Positions 13,640 through 23,201 of a stretch of DNA of 64,000 nt are shown piece after piece (the first letter of the stretch is position 1; each line of letters opens with the position of its first letter). The notes below the pieces were generated by a model that worked only from the letters and a program-made list of their open reading frames with translations, was not told the DNA's origin and ran no database searches. The DNA comes from Trogon surrucura (taxonomy: Eukaryota > Chordata > Aves > Trogoniformes > Trogonidae), in contig CM036626.1 in the NCBI GenBank assembly GCA_020746105.1, forward strand, positions 18,155,001 to 18,219,000, read 5' to 3'. Both the position numbers and the translations under genes were made by a program.

Positions 13640-14020
13640 TCTTCCTTGAGGCTGTTACAGATATGATAAATCTTATTTTTTTTGTTGTTTTGCTTTGTAA
13701 GTGCTGTCTGGAGTTTAATAAATGCTCATGTGTATTATTAATCTGGAATATTAACACCAAGTCTTATAATAAAATGACTCAAGTATTTCAAGCCATTTCA
13801 GAGGCTTGCAAAAACCTTGCGACTTACTAATTAAGCTGCATTGGAACAATTGTTTAATAAATTTTACAGTCAGGTTTCATCTTCTGTTTAGAAAGGGCTG
13901 TCTGAAAATTTATGCGACATAAAATGGAAGCTAATGAATTTGAAGCATATTCGGTATGGAGTATGCATCTAACAAGTGGGAACAATAACATTAAGAGCGC
14001 TCTGAAATAATAGACTATTT
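13640..14020. promoter_or_regulatory. Candidate conserved non-coding element with SOX-type dyad
   Basis: Strongly AT-rich, repeat-free block. It contains ACTAATTAAGC near 13826 and the perfect 10-bp palindrome AACAATTGTT at 13845-13854. The palindrome consists of two inverted SOX-like ACAAT cores. More ATTA and AATAAA words lie on both sides (13718-13790). No open frame of note crosses it. This is one of the better enhancer candidates in the window, but it rests on composition and motifs only. Confidence 0.33.
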
Positions 14021-16841
14021 AAATTCACATTTGTAGAAGCCATAGACTAATACGCAGTGATCTACAGCTTAGATGTTTTTTCCTTGAGGGCACAATCCAG
14101 AATATGCAGGGATAGAAATTTTCAAGTGGAAGAAATCTCATATTGTTCTCCCAAGTCGTGACACCCAGCAAAGAGCAGCTCTTAGAAAGCACATCATAAC
14201 AGGGATCTCGAGTGTGGAAACACCATACGGATCTGTAGGTTGGCCTCATGCTAGAGGAGATGTCTATGATTTGGTGTCCTAAGGGTTGCCCTGAGACTGG
14301 TTAACCAGCAAGTAACGGATGCTCCTGTAGCAACACTCCACACCAGTAAGGGCCAGTGCCCAGGCTGTTCTTAATGGTTGGCATAAACAAATATTAAAGA
14401 GTAAGTAAAGGAACCTATTAACAACACATCTGGAACTTCAGGGCCTTATACAATGATTTTTTGCAGGTCGGAGTATCCAGAGCTTCCATCAATGGCTACA
14501 GTAATCCCAGGCTGCGTCATGGGAATCCAGCCCCACTTATTTTCACAACTGGATGATAAGTCCAATATAAACATTATATTTAATGGGGCTTAGGTTCTGG
14601 TGTCCAACCGATTCATAAAACCTTATAAAACCTTTTCTCTTCCTCCATATGTGGCTGAACCAGTACTGGCATGTGATGAAAACAGCGAATCCCCTCCTTA
14701 AGCCAGCCAACACAAATAATTTAATTCCTGGTCTGCCAATGACTGCATTTTAGCAGTGTCTCACCAGACCTGGAGCTGAATGAAACTTGGACAGCCATTA
14801 TTATAGCTGTGCAACACCACATCCTGGCTTTTGATCTCCAGCACTGGCGCAAATCGGGTCCTCGGGGACCAGAAGTCCCTTGGGGCAGTGTTTCTGTGGC
14901 CCACATCAAACACTGCCGGGAAGCACAGATCCAGCCTTTAGTATTTATACCATGTTTCCAGTTGCCTGCAGCGTTACAATGCCAATGATTTATTCATTTA
15001 TTTATCTCACCCTTTGCATACCATTTGTAAAGCAGAAAGCAAGCAAGATGCAATCATGCTGTAGCTACACGTCCCATGGGTTTTGCGAGTGCCGCCATGT
15101 GCTTAGCATGGTGAGGGATGGCTCCCCTGCTCCACAAGAGCTCCCCAGCAAGGACTCCTCAGGTCCACAAGACACACCAAAAGTTGACATAAGGAGAAAC
15201 AGGGAAGGAGTCTCTCCAAGAGCAGCACCACAGCGTTGGGCAAAAGTGGGAAGGATAAGAGAGACTCAGACAAGGGAAAAAAGAAAGCACCACAATTATA
15301 TCTATGATGAAACTCAGGACTTTACTGGGACTTTCTAAATGGACTGATGAGAATTGTTAAGACATGGAGACAGTCTTGCAATGCTCTTGCCTCTTGGACT
15401 GCAGTAACTGCTCCTTATTAGCCTAATGCTGCAAGAAGAGATTAGTCTGGTACGTGCATCATTTCACCTTGTTTACAGCAAAAGAACACCAAGCCTTCTT
15501 CTCTTGACTGTAGCAGAAACAGACCCTAACAGACACCATTCTTGACCAGAAAACTCCCTGGAGAGCCCTGGCCCCAGAAGCTGTGATGTTGTGCACTTCC
15601 CTCCCCCCTCCAACCTCTGCCTCCCTCTGGGACCACTGCCTCTGGTCCAGCCTCGGAGCTGCGGGATGCTCCACTATCCCCACCGTGCCCGGGCAGCACA
15701 TGTGCATGCCCCGAGGCCTGATATGGGCACTCTGTCCTGAGTGATGTGTTTGCACCGTGGGGAGCTGGTGAAGCTGAAAGTACGCCTAGAAGTTGTCACG
15801 AGTCCAGGTTTTAATGAGGGCTGGGGCTCTGAGTTCAACACTCAATTTGTAACAGCTGCCCATGCATCTCACAGCAGCGGGGGGGTGGGGGATATAAAAC
15901 ATCTACCAAGACCTCTGGGTACCTCAGAGCTCCGAGGGGTGAGTGCTGGGTGTCTGGTCGCTGCTCAGATACAGGTGGGCAGCACAAAGTTGCTCTGCAG
16001 CACCCGACCCACAGGGAGAGCCCCATATTGCTCCGGGCACACCCTCCACAACACACACATCAGTCCCATAATTCACTTACACTGATATTCTTCATGACAC
16101 TGTTCACATAACCTCTGATTTTTTACAGACGGTGGAAAGCCTCTCTCTAGATCCAGAAGGATGAAACAGTGTCAGGCAGCTTAGCGAAGCTCCCCGGCAC
16201 ACCAGCTGAGGCTTCTGCAGCTCTAACCTCACACACTCCCTCTGGAAGAACACCAGGCAGAACCTTGTGCTTGTAATAATCCTTATGTTGTCTGCTTACA
16301 CAGACACGGAACAAAACAACCTCGCGCTTCTCAAAGTTACGGTTTTAAATTAAATTCCTTGGGCAAGACCTGAATCATCTCAGTCCTCTCTCATCTTATA
16401 TTAATTTTAACTCTGTTCTATGATTTTCATAACCAAGGGTTACCGCTCTCATACGTTTCCTCCTCGGCTTCCATCAGGTCACCTGCTTTGCTCTGGCATC
16501 TTTCCTTGTGTTTAGCAGCAACTAAACTTTCTCTGTGCTCTCCCTCTGATTCCCCAGCCTGGCTGCTGCAGGCAAGGAACCCTCCTGGCTCACACATGGG
16601 TGAAACAGGAACAAGCAGGGACCATGGGTTGGATCCAGATCAAGCACAGTATCCGACCTGGGGTTGGAGCCAGGAGCAAAAGTTATTGCTGTGGTAGTAG
16701 GAAGTCAGAATAAAAATGGGTTGTACTTAAGTCTAACACTTTTTATGCTAATAATGAAGATAAAATTATAAAGCTTGGCCAAATCAAGGTGGTCTTTACC
16801 AGAGAGGCAGGAACTCTGTTCTCTGTTAAAACAGAGACCCC
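14021..16841. other. Non-coding, no recognised gene
   Basis: No recognised gene or interspersed repeat. A plus-strand open frame at 14880-15338 (152 codons) and frames at 15459-15755 (minus) and 15741-16085 (plus) show no domain. A pyrimidine-rich stretch lies at 15590-15640. The TTCTATGATT word near 16403 resembles a CR1 tail, but its flanks do not match CR1. Confidence 0.5.
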
Positions 16842-17024
16842 TTAGAATCATAGAATGACCTGGGCTGGAAGGGACCTTAGAGATCATTTTAATCCAACCT
16901 GCCTGTCATGGGCAGGGAAGTCACCTCTCGACTAGGTCAGGCAACACGTGAGAACCGAACGGGAATCGAACCCGCAACCTTTGGTGTTTCAAGCACCATG
17001 CTCAACCCACTGAGCTAAATGACC
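16842..17024 (-). mobile_element. tRNA-Ile-like/CR1-tailed SINE (TguSINE1 type)
   Basis: A composite short retroposon on the minus strand. The head (17024 down to 16949) folds like a tRNA. It has an A box in TTAGCTCAGTGGGTTGAGC, a perfect 5-bp anticodon stem TGGTG/CACCA, and a B box in GGGTTCGATTCCC with a perfect T stem. Word for word it is closest to tRNA-Ile(AAT), although the loop CTTGAAA would now read TGA. The tail (16948 down to 16842) is CR1 3' UTR, containing GGTCCCTTCCAGCCCAGG and ending TTCTATGATTCTAAG. The A and B boxes suggest a polymerase III promoter; the CR1 tail suggests mobilisation by CR1 reverse transcriptase. GACCCCT occurs at both edges (16836-16842 and 17021-17027) and may be a short target-site duplication, though it overlaps the head. 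The family name is from memory; the composite structure is directly visible. Confidence 0.88.
16949..17024 (-). other. tRNA-derived head of the SINE (not a functional tRNA gene)
   Basis: This is the 76-nt tRNA-like part of the SINE above. The D, anticodon and T stems are well kept, but the acceptor ends (GGTCATT and TCGGTTC) no longer pair properly. The sequence runs directly into CR1 3' UTR instead of a T-run terminator. A tRNA scanner could flag it as a tRNA gene or pseudogene; it is best read as part of a retroposon. Confidence 0.8.
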
Positions 17025-18692
17025 CCTCTCACATTTGATTAAGAATTCACCAAAGCACCTTCCAGAAACATCTACAAGATATTCCTGTGCTTGTGATCAA
17101 TAACCATCGTGTCATGGTGCAATAATCTTCCTTAATAGTTTTATTTTTTAAATTCAAATGAGGAGGTGAGGCGTTTTAGGAACACGCATACTTGAACAAG
17201 GAGCAAATATGTACAAGTGTCTTTGATCAGATGTGCTAATGGACGCAGACTCTGCTCTGTAACCAATTACTTCATCATTAATAAGAAAAAACAAATTACA
17301 CATCCCAATGATGTAAAAGGAAGAACAACACATTCATTAAAGGTAAGCTCGAGCTGAAATATCAGCATTTTTACCTACTTTTCTGGGTGCCCATCACACT
17401 CTCTGGCAGTACCGAACCTCAGACATCCTCAACCAGCCCTCCCCCAGCAGCATCACCCTCTGATTAAAGCTTTCAGAGACTTCTTTCATCCCATGACTGG
17501 AGGGTTGGAAAAGCCCAGTGCTTTTCCTCTCCCTCCAGAAGGTCTGAAAAAGGGAGGTAATGAGCTCAGAAAAGAGTCTTTCCAGGCTACTCAGCACACT
17601 GCTTGTGCTGGGCACCTGGGGCTGACATAAGGGCCAAAACAGTTTATCATGATTTCTCCAAAATTTGAAGATGTTGAACAGCATCTTCCCATAATCCACC
17701 CCACACTGTCCATGGTCCCAGTGTCAGGGGATCCAATATGATGCAGCAACAACCTCTGTCTGCTCTGAATTCAGGACAGTTTACAACGAGCAGAACTGAG
17801 TCGTCATGAAGAAAGAGGCTTCAAATTCTGACTGAACACCCCCAGCACCAGGCCTGGAGCATTTCATTGCTGAAATCTATGGGCAAAACCCTGACACTGA
17901 CAAGAGGCTGATGGATGAAGATCTTGAAGCTTGTCCTAGCTCCCAGGGAAGCAATAAATCAACAATGTAGGAAAACCCGAAGCCCCTGAGTGCTTTAAAA
18001 GTCAATAGTAAAATATAAAATCAATGGGAAGGCTGGCAGAAGGCAGCACAGGGGTGGGTGCGCAGAAGGGACGTGCTGCTATTGTTCAGCTGGGGTAAGC
18101 TGCCAGCATGTTGGATCCTATAAGCCAATTTTACTTAATAATCTCACTAATATGGAATGACACTGGTTGTAATCCTTCGGTGATTACAGCGTGGACCAGT
18201 GCCTCAGCATCTCTGGGAGGATTTAAGAGACAGTACAGAAGCCAGAAAGCTCTAGCCAGGCTTTTCCTATCAGCTGGAAGGGAAGTGAATATCAAGGCAC
18301 AGTAAAGCAGAAGCTGCTCATTCATATTTCTATCTGGAGATAAAAAAGAAAACTAAGCTGGAGCTTCCTTGCTGTGGTATCTGCCAAGTGCCTCTGCACA
18401 ACAGAGCCTAAAACCAGAGAAAAGTGGGGTATGCACAACAGGACACCACGAGCAGAAAAGGTGACACAGCATGGGGAGAAGCATTTGAATGAAACCAGCC
18501 CAGGAAATCAGGGACCTCACCTGTGGTTTGATAAATAGCAAAGAGCAAGGAGAGAATATTTACAACTGAGGGGGTTTTGAACTCCCTCTGCTTGAAGAAA
18601 GGGGCCCCAGAAGAGGAGGCACTGGAGAGCAAAAGGAAGCCAGAGTGAAAGGGAGGCAGGACCGCTTGATCTATCCTTTCTCCCTGGGGACG
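17025..18692. other. Non-coding, no recognised gene
   Basis: Sequence between the SINE and the next CR1. It is AT-rich at 17100-17340. The minus-strand open frame at 17394-17699 (101 codons) has no recognisable product. The region at 18353-18738 is open in several minus frames that overlap one another and run up to or into the CR1 edge. No gene is supported. Confidence 0.5.
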
Positions 18693-19047
18693 TAGAATCA
18701 TAGAGCAGTTTGGGTTGGGAGCCACCTGCAAAGTTCACCTAGCCCAAACCCCGTGCAGTGAGAGCTGGGACATCGTTAACTAGAGCCCTGTCCAACCCGA
18801 CCTTGAATGGGACATCCACAACCTCCCTGGGCAACCTGTTAAGGTGTTTCACCACCCTCACTGTAGAAAAATTCTTCCTTATATCTTATCTGAATCTACA
18901 CCCTTTTATTTTAAAACCATTACCCCTTCTCCTATTGCATCAGATCCTGTTAAAATATATCACCATCTTTCTTACTGGCTCCCTTCAAGCATTGAAAGGC
19001 TGTGATAAAGTCTCCCTAGAGTCTCCTCTTCTCCAGGCTAAACATCC
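18693..19047 (-). mobile_element. CR1 LINE, 5'-truncated copy with ORF2 C-terminal remnant
   Basis: About 355 bases of CR1 in reverse orientation: the plus strand begins with TAGAATCATAG (the element's 3' tail) and ends in CTTCTCCAGGCTAAACATCC. Between them are recognisable CR1 words in antisense, such as CCACAACCTCCCTGGGCAAC, CACCACCCTCACTGTA, AAATTCTTCCTTATATCTT and CATTACCCCTTCTCCTAT. They cover the C-terminal end of the reverse-transcriptase ORF and the 3' UTR. Many scattered differences from the family consensus I remember, and loss of an open reading frame, suggest an old inactive copy. Truncation at the 5' end is usual for CR1. Confidence 0.92.
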
Positions 19048-21407
19048 GTATGGACCAAGGACAACTTAAGGACCATTTCAGTGTCTCTTGTCCACACCAC
19101 AGGGTTTCCCTCACCACCAGAAGTCCAACAACTTTCACTGAAGATGACCTTCAGATAATGTTGCACCTGAGCTTAGAGAGATCCGTGTGCTGATATACCA
19201 AGGAGGTGCCAAAACCCACCTTATCTGTAAATTGCTATCAAGATTTTAAATTACTGCTAATTTATTCAAAGTATCACAAATTCTCAATGACTATCACCAG
19301 ACCAGGAAGCGAGAAACTGGAGCACAGTCAGGAAGTTTCATAGGCTAGTGAATCACCGTGGGGGGTGTTGCTAAATTATCAGCTGTGTATTGAGAACAGC
19401 TGGAACATCTCCAAGAGCTGAGGACAGATGCAAAAATGTTGGAAAGATTGATTCGACATCATCACCAGCAGCTTTGTATAAGCAACGCGGGCCAGGAGGC
19501 TTGAAGAACAGCTGGCCAGAGTGGACTCATTGAATTATTGTAACAAAATTAGATAAAAAACACAGAGGATATGATTGCAGTCCCTTACAGGGAGGCAAGA
19601 ATCTTTCCATGCTGGAACAGCTGGAGGACTCGAAGAGACCGTTCTCTCCCAGTAGTAATCACTAAATTAGTCAAATTCAGATGGTGAAGATGTATCATTA
19701 TGAACAGATGGAAGTTTGGGGTTTAACTCTCTGCTTTGCACAAGCATGTTCAAAGCATTTGGTAATCCCTCTCGTTCTGTGGGGAAGATGTCCAGACAGT
19801 AGAGTCCCAGGACGGTGGGGAGCTGGCCACAGCTGGAAGCTGCCCAAAGCTCAGGACAACCCCCAACTCCAGAAGCAGTAAAAGCAAGGCAGATGCTTTA
19901 TATCACCACCAACAAAAGTACCTGTACCACTTTTCCCAGCTGAAACCTTCCCCTGACTCTTCCCTAGCAGTATTTCCCCTTCTCACTTCAGTTGGCCATT
20001 CCTGTAGGTGACACAAGTCCCAACTGGCTCACAGCACTTGCCTAAGCTGCTGGTATGCCAAGGTGGCCTGAAGACAGAACATCAAGAAAAAGTGTCTGTC
20101 TTCAGGACTTGTATCTCTCATAAGATTCAAGAGGGGAAAAAAATGCCTTCAGGCTGTAATTTCTAACAAAAAGCAAAAGGTAGTACAGAGACATCTTTGC
20201 TGACCATGAGTGCACAGTGCTGCATCCCTGGATATGCTGGTGGTTCTCCACACCCTGTGTCTTAGCCCTAAAGCAGTGTTCTAGGTTGAAGTTGTAGTAA
20301 AAAGTGAAAAATCAGACAAAATTCTTCCTACACCTCAAATAATCAGAGAATGCGGCACAGCTCAAATCACAAGGGTTTACATTTGCATCACAATTTGTTT
20401 TTAAGGAGCCTTGTAACTGTTTGCTTGTTTTCTGAAAATTACCATGCACTCGGCATAAGATGCCTCTTGGGCAGGACCGATTGTTTCCAGACATGGTTGT
20501 GCGGTGTCCCAGAAGGCAGCCAAGGCTGCAGAAGACGCAGCGTGCTCTGGAGCAGCACCTGACGGGCTGGTAGGACGCTGCTCCGAGCCTAAAACAAATT
20601 CAGAGATGTCTGTCTGCTGGCCAACAAATATTGCCCCGTATAAAAATCACTTGAACTTTCTTCTCTTTCAGTAAATGAACCTGTGCCTACTGAAGCATTT
20701 TATCTCGTATCACCTCATTCTCCATGTTTTTCTCATTGTGAGCTGTCCCTTGTCATTCAGCATTTGTCCTAATATAGACTCTCCCCCCATCACCAGTACA
20801 CTGGGATGAATCATAAGTCGTATCTGCGATTGTGAACCCACATGCCAGCCTACATCTGGAGAGATGACTCTTTCCAGTAGCCTTAAATCTGCAGTTGTCT
20901 TTATCAGGATGAAGTTTTACGGGTTGTTTTCCCTATCTCTGAACAAAGAAGCTTTGAAAAAAACCCACAGCATTCAGAAAAGCCTTCTTTTTCCACTTCA
21001 GTTTCTGTGAACTTTGCTTATCCTCGTGTTTTATTAACAAGGAGATCGAGAGTGACTGAGCAACAACTGCTTTATAAGTTTCTTGCAACAGAATTGGAAT
21101 TAAGTCAGAAAATCATCTAAAAAGAAAAATTCTGTAAGGAGGAAAAAAATTAAAATACAGCAGTCACATGTTGAATCTTTTTGCCTGTCTGACCAGAATT
21201 ATGCACGATGAGAAGTTCTAGAAATGTGCCTGGTCTGTAGTGGACCTCTATCTCCACCATTCAAAGACTATCTAAGGAGAACCTTGCTTTCAGCCTGACT
21301 GAAACATTTTCCTAGCTTGGACTACAGAGGGGAGAGAGCAGCTTAAAGACCTCCCACTCCACTAAGTATTTAGTAAAATCCCAAACGAACTCAAACAGCG
21401 CAAAGAG
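19048..21407. other. Non-coding, no recognised gene
   Basis: No recognised gene or repeat. Open frames at 19681-19881 and 20350-20562 are under 75 codons and have no recognisable product. The stretch from 20930 to 21180 is AT-rich without an outstanding motif cluster. Confidence 0.5.
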
Positions 21408-21453
21408 GAGGTGGCAAACGTCACAGCTATGAGGTGGCAAACGTCACAGCTAT
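21408..21453 (+). repeat. 23-bp tandem duplication with CRE half-sites
   Basis: Two perfect copies of a 23-base unit lie head to tail (21408-21430 and 21431-21453), followed by the first few bases of a third (GAGGT). Each unit contains AAACGTCACAG, so the duplication doubles an ACGTCA cyclic-AMP-response half-site. Perfect identity points to a recent event, perhaps replication slippage. It lies about 300 bases upstream of a TATA-like box. Confidence 0.9.
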
Positions 21454-21713
21454 GAGGTACCAAGGACACAGTGACCACATTCTAGTTAATGATAGCATTT
21501 CAGTTAACTGAACTGTAATCATCCAGAGCTAAAAGCATAAGTCATCTTGGGGACAGCGTCTACGAGCTGTGATGGCTGTGGTATTCTCAGCAGACAGCAC
21601 AGGGAGGGAAACACGCCATAACCGACAGACCACTAATTCCAAACGTCCCTAAAACCACCAGTTAATGTTTGCGAACAGGCGCTGATGGCAGCGCGGGAGG
21701 CAGCAGCGGTGCC

Positions 21714-21760
21714 GTGACTCACAGCGTGCCAGTTCCCCTGTTGCTCAAGCGGTTATAAAA
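21714..21760 (+). promoter_or_regulatory. Possible core promoter: AP-1-like site plus TATA box
   Basis: A TGACTCA site (21715-21721), a perfect AP-1 consensus, is followed 32 bases downstream by GGTTATAAAAG, which contains TATAAAA (21754-21760). The upstream sequence from 21670 is locally GC-rich (GGCAGCGCGGGAGGCAGC). If used, transcription would begin near 21785. A downstream frame at 21840-22175 is open for 111 codons but has no ATG start, and an AATAAA lies at 22449, so a short non-coding transcript is as likely as an mRNA. This spacing can occur by chance. Confidence 0.3.
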
Positions 21761-22681
21761 GTGCTGCTGCCTCTCGCTGCTTATTTATTTCCCTTTTCCC
21801 CGACTGACTGAGAAAGGGAAACAATTTGCATCGAGAGATTTGTCTTCTGCTCTTCCACGGCGTAACCTTAGACCTGTTGCAGCATCCTCTGCTAAATCAG
21901 TTTGTATAAAGGAACACTTAAAAGGACAAACTCAATGCCACACTGCTGCAAAACCAAGCAAAACAAGCAGCAATGCAGAGCCTGGGCTGGACAAGCAGAA
22001 AGCTCTGGTAAACCCTTTGCTACGTGGCCTCCCAGGACAACAGTGTCCAGTTAGCCTGGAGGAGCTCCCACGTTTCATACCTGTAGCCAACAAATCTGCT
22101 ATTTTCTTAATTGAAAAAAAACTTAAAAGCAGCTCTCAACAGCAAAGCCCTGGGTGTAGAGAAAGAAACATGTGAAGCCATTCACTGTGATGCAAAGATG
22201 CTGGTGGCACCTCAGAGCAGCCCACAAGTCACCTCTGCCCCAGCCCTTGGGGGGCTGCACTGCCCTGGGTGTCACCCACCAACACAGCCCAGTAAAGGAT
22301 TTCCAGAGAAAAATGGAGTTAGGAGAGCTACAAAGTGCACCTAGAAAGCTGTGGAGGAGCTCTGAGGTGGCTGCTGCACCTCTGAAGTCCAGAGGAACCT
22401 GGATGCTGGGGAATATCTGGATGGCAAAAGGGAAAATATGCTCAGGAAAATAAAAGAATCATTAACATAGAGTTTCAGAGCCACAGCCTGTCCCTGCCCT
22501 CCTGTCCCTTCATCCATAGGGACTTATAAAGTGCAACCTAGCTCTAGCATGCTTTTATCCCCCAAGAAAGCACAGAAAGGAGTTGAAGCCAAATCCCCTA
22601 ACCTGTTTCTCTGGACACATATGCCAGCTGCTTCGGATGAGGAGGCTATAGATGTGCAAACATTATGCAGATTTCTTGTGG

Positions 22682-22695
22682 TTTTTTTTTTTTTT
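22682..22695. repeat. Poly-T tract
   Basis: A 14-base uninterrupted T run. Read on the minus strand it could be an A tail, but I recognise no retroposon or processed gene beside it. Confidence 0.9.
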
Positions 22696-23180
22696 AATCA
22701 TTCCAAAGATATTTTGTGTGCAGGTATTGTATTCTTGATATTCTTTTTGCCTTTTGAGTATTCCCCTAGAACGCTTCCAAACAATGAATTTTGTACCTTC
22801 CCTCCCCAAAGACGATGTGCTTTTTATACCTGCAAACATTTAAGTGGGGTTTTTGACTTAGCGTCTTTGTTCGCGTTGTTAAGCCGATCAAGCTATAGTA
22901 CTTTGGAGAAAAAGAGAAGAGAAACAATGTTGTTTTGTCTGCTAACATGATTGATAGACAAGTTTCAATTATTGTATCTTTAACTGACTGGGAAGCACTT
23001 AAAGAGAGACAGGCTGCCGAGGGATGGGTTACTTCCCAGCTCAGTGCTGTTTCCACAGAAAAAATATACAAGGATGCTCTCTGGTGGCAGCTGTAAGGCA
23101 GGGCTCTGCTTTGGCCACTGCACTTTTAGTTTATTTTACAGACCATGTTATAACATGAAGCCTTGTTATTAAAATAGTAA

Positions 23181-23201
23181 ATACATATATATACATATAT
23201 A
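23181..23201. repeat. AT-rich microsatellite
   Basis: An ATACATATAT unit is repeated twice, giving a short TA/CA-type simple repeat inside an AT-rich stretch. Confidence 0.8.

Noticed and set aside
16403-16420. TTCTATGATT word as another CR1 tail
   Set aside because: The neighbouring sequence has none of the CR1 3' UTR words.
16949-17024. Functional tRNA gene on the minus strand
   Set aside because: The cloverleaf arms are good, but the acceptor ends no longer pair and the sequence runs straight into CR1 3' UTR, so it is the head of a SINE.
21705-21721. Primer-binding-site-like GGTGCCGTGACTC of a retrovirus-like element
   Set aside because: No LTR or other element part is recognisable on either side. 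The match is short and is better read as a chance occurrence around an AP-1 site.
23075-23088. CTCF-like core TGCTCTCTGGTGGC on the minus strand
   Set aside because: One mismatch to a degenerate consensus is expected several times in 64 kb; a similar weak match lies at 60822. No context supports either.
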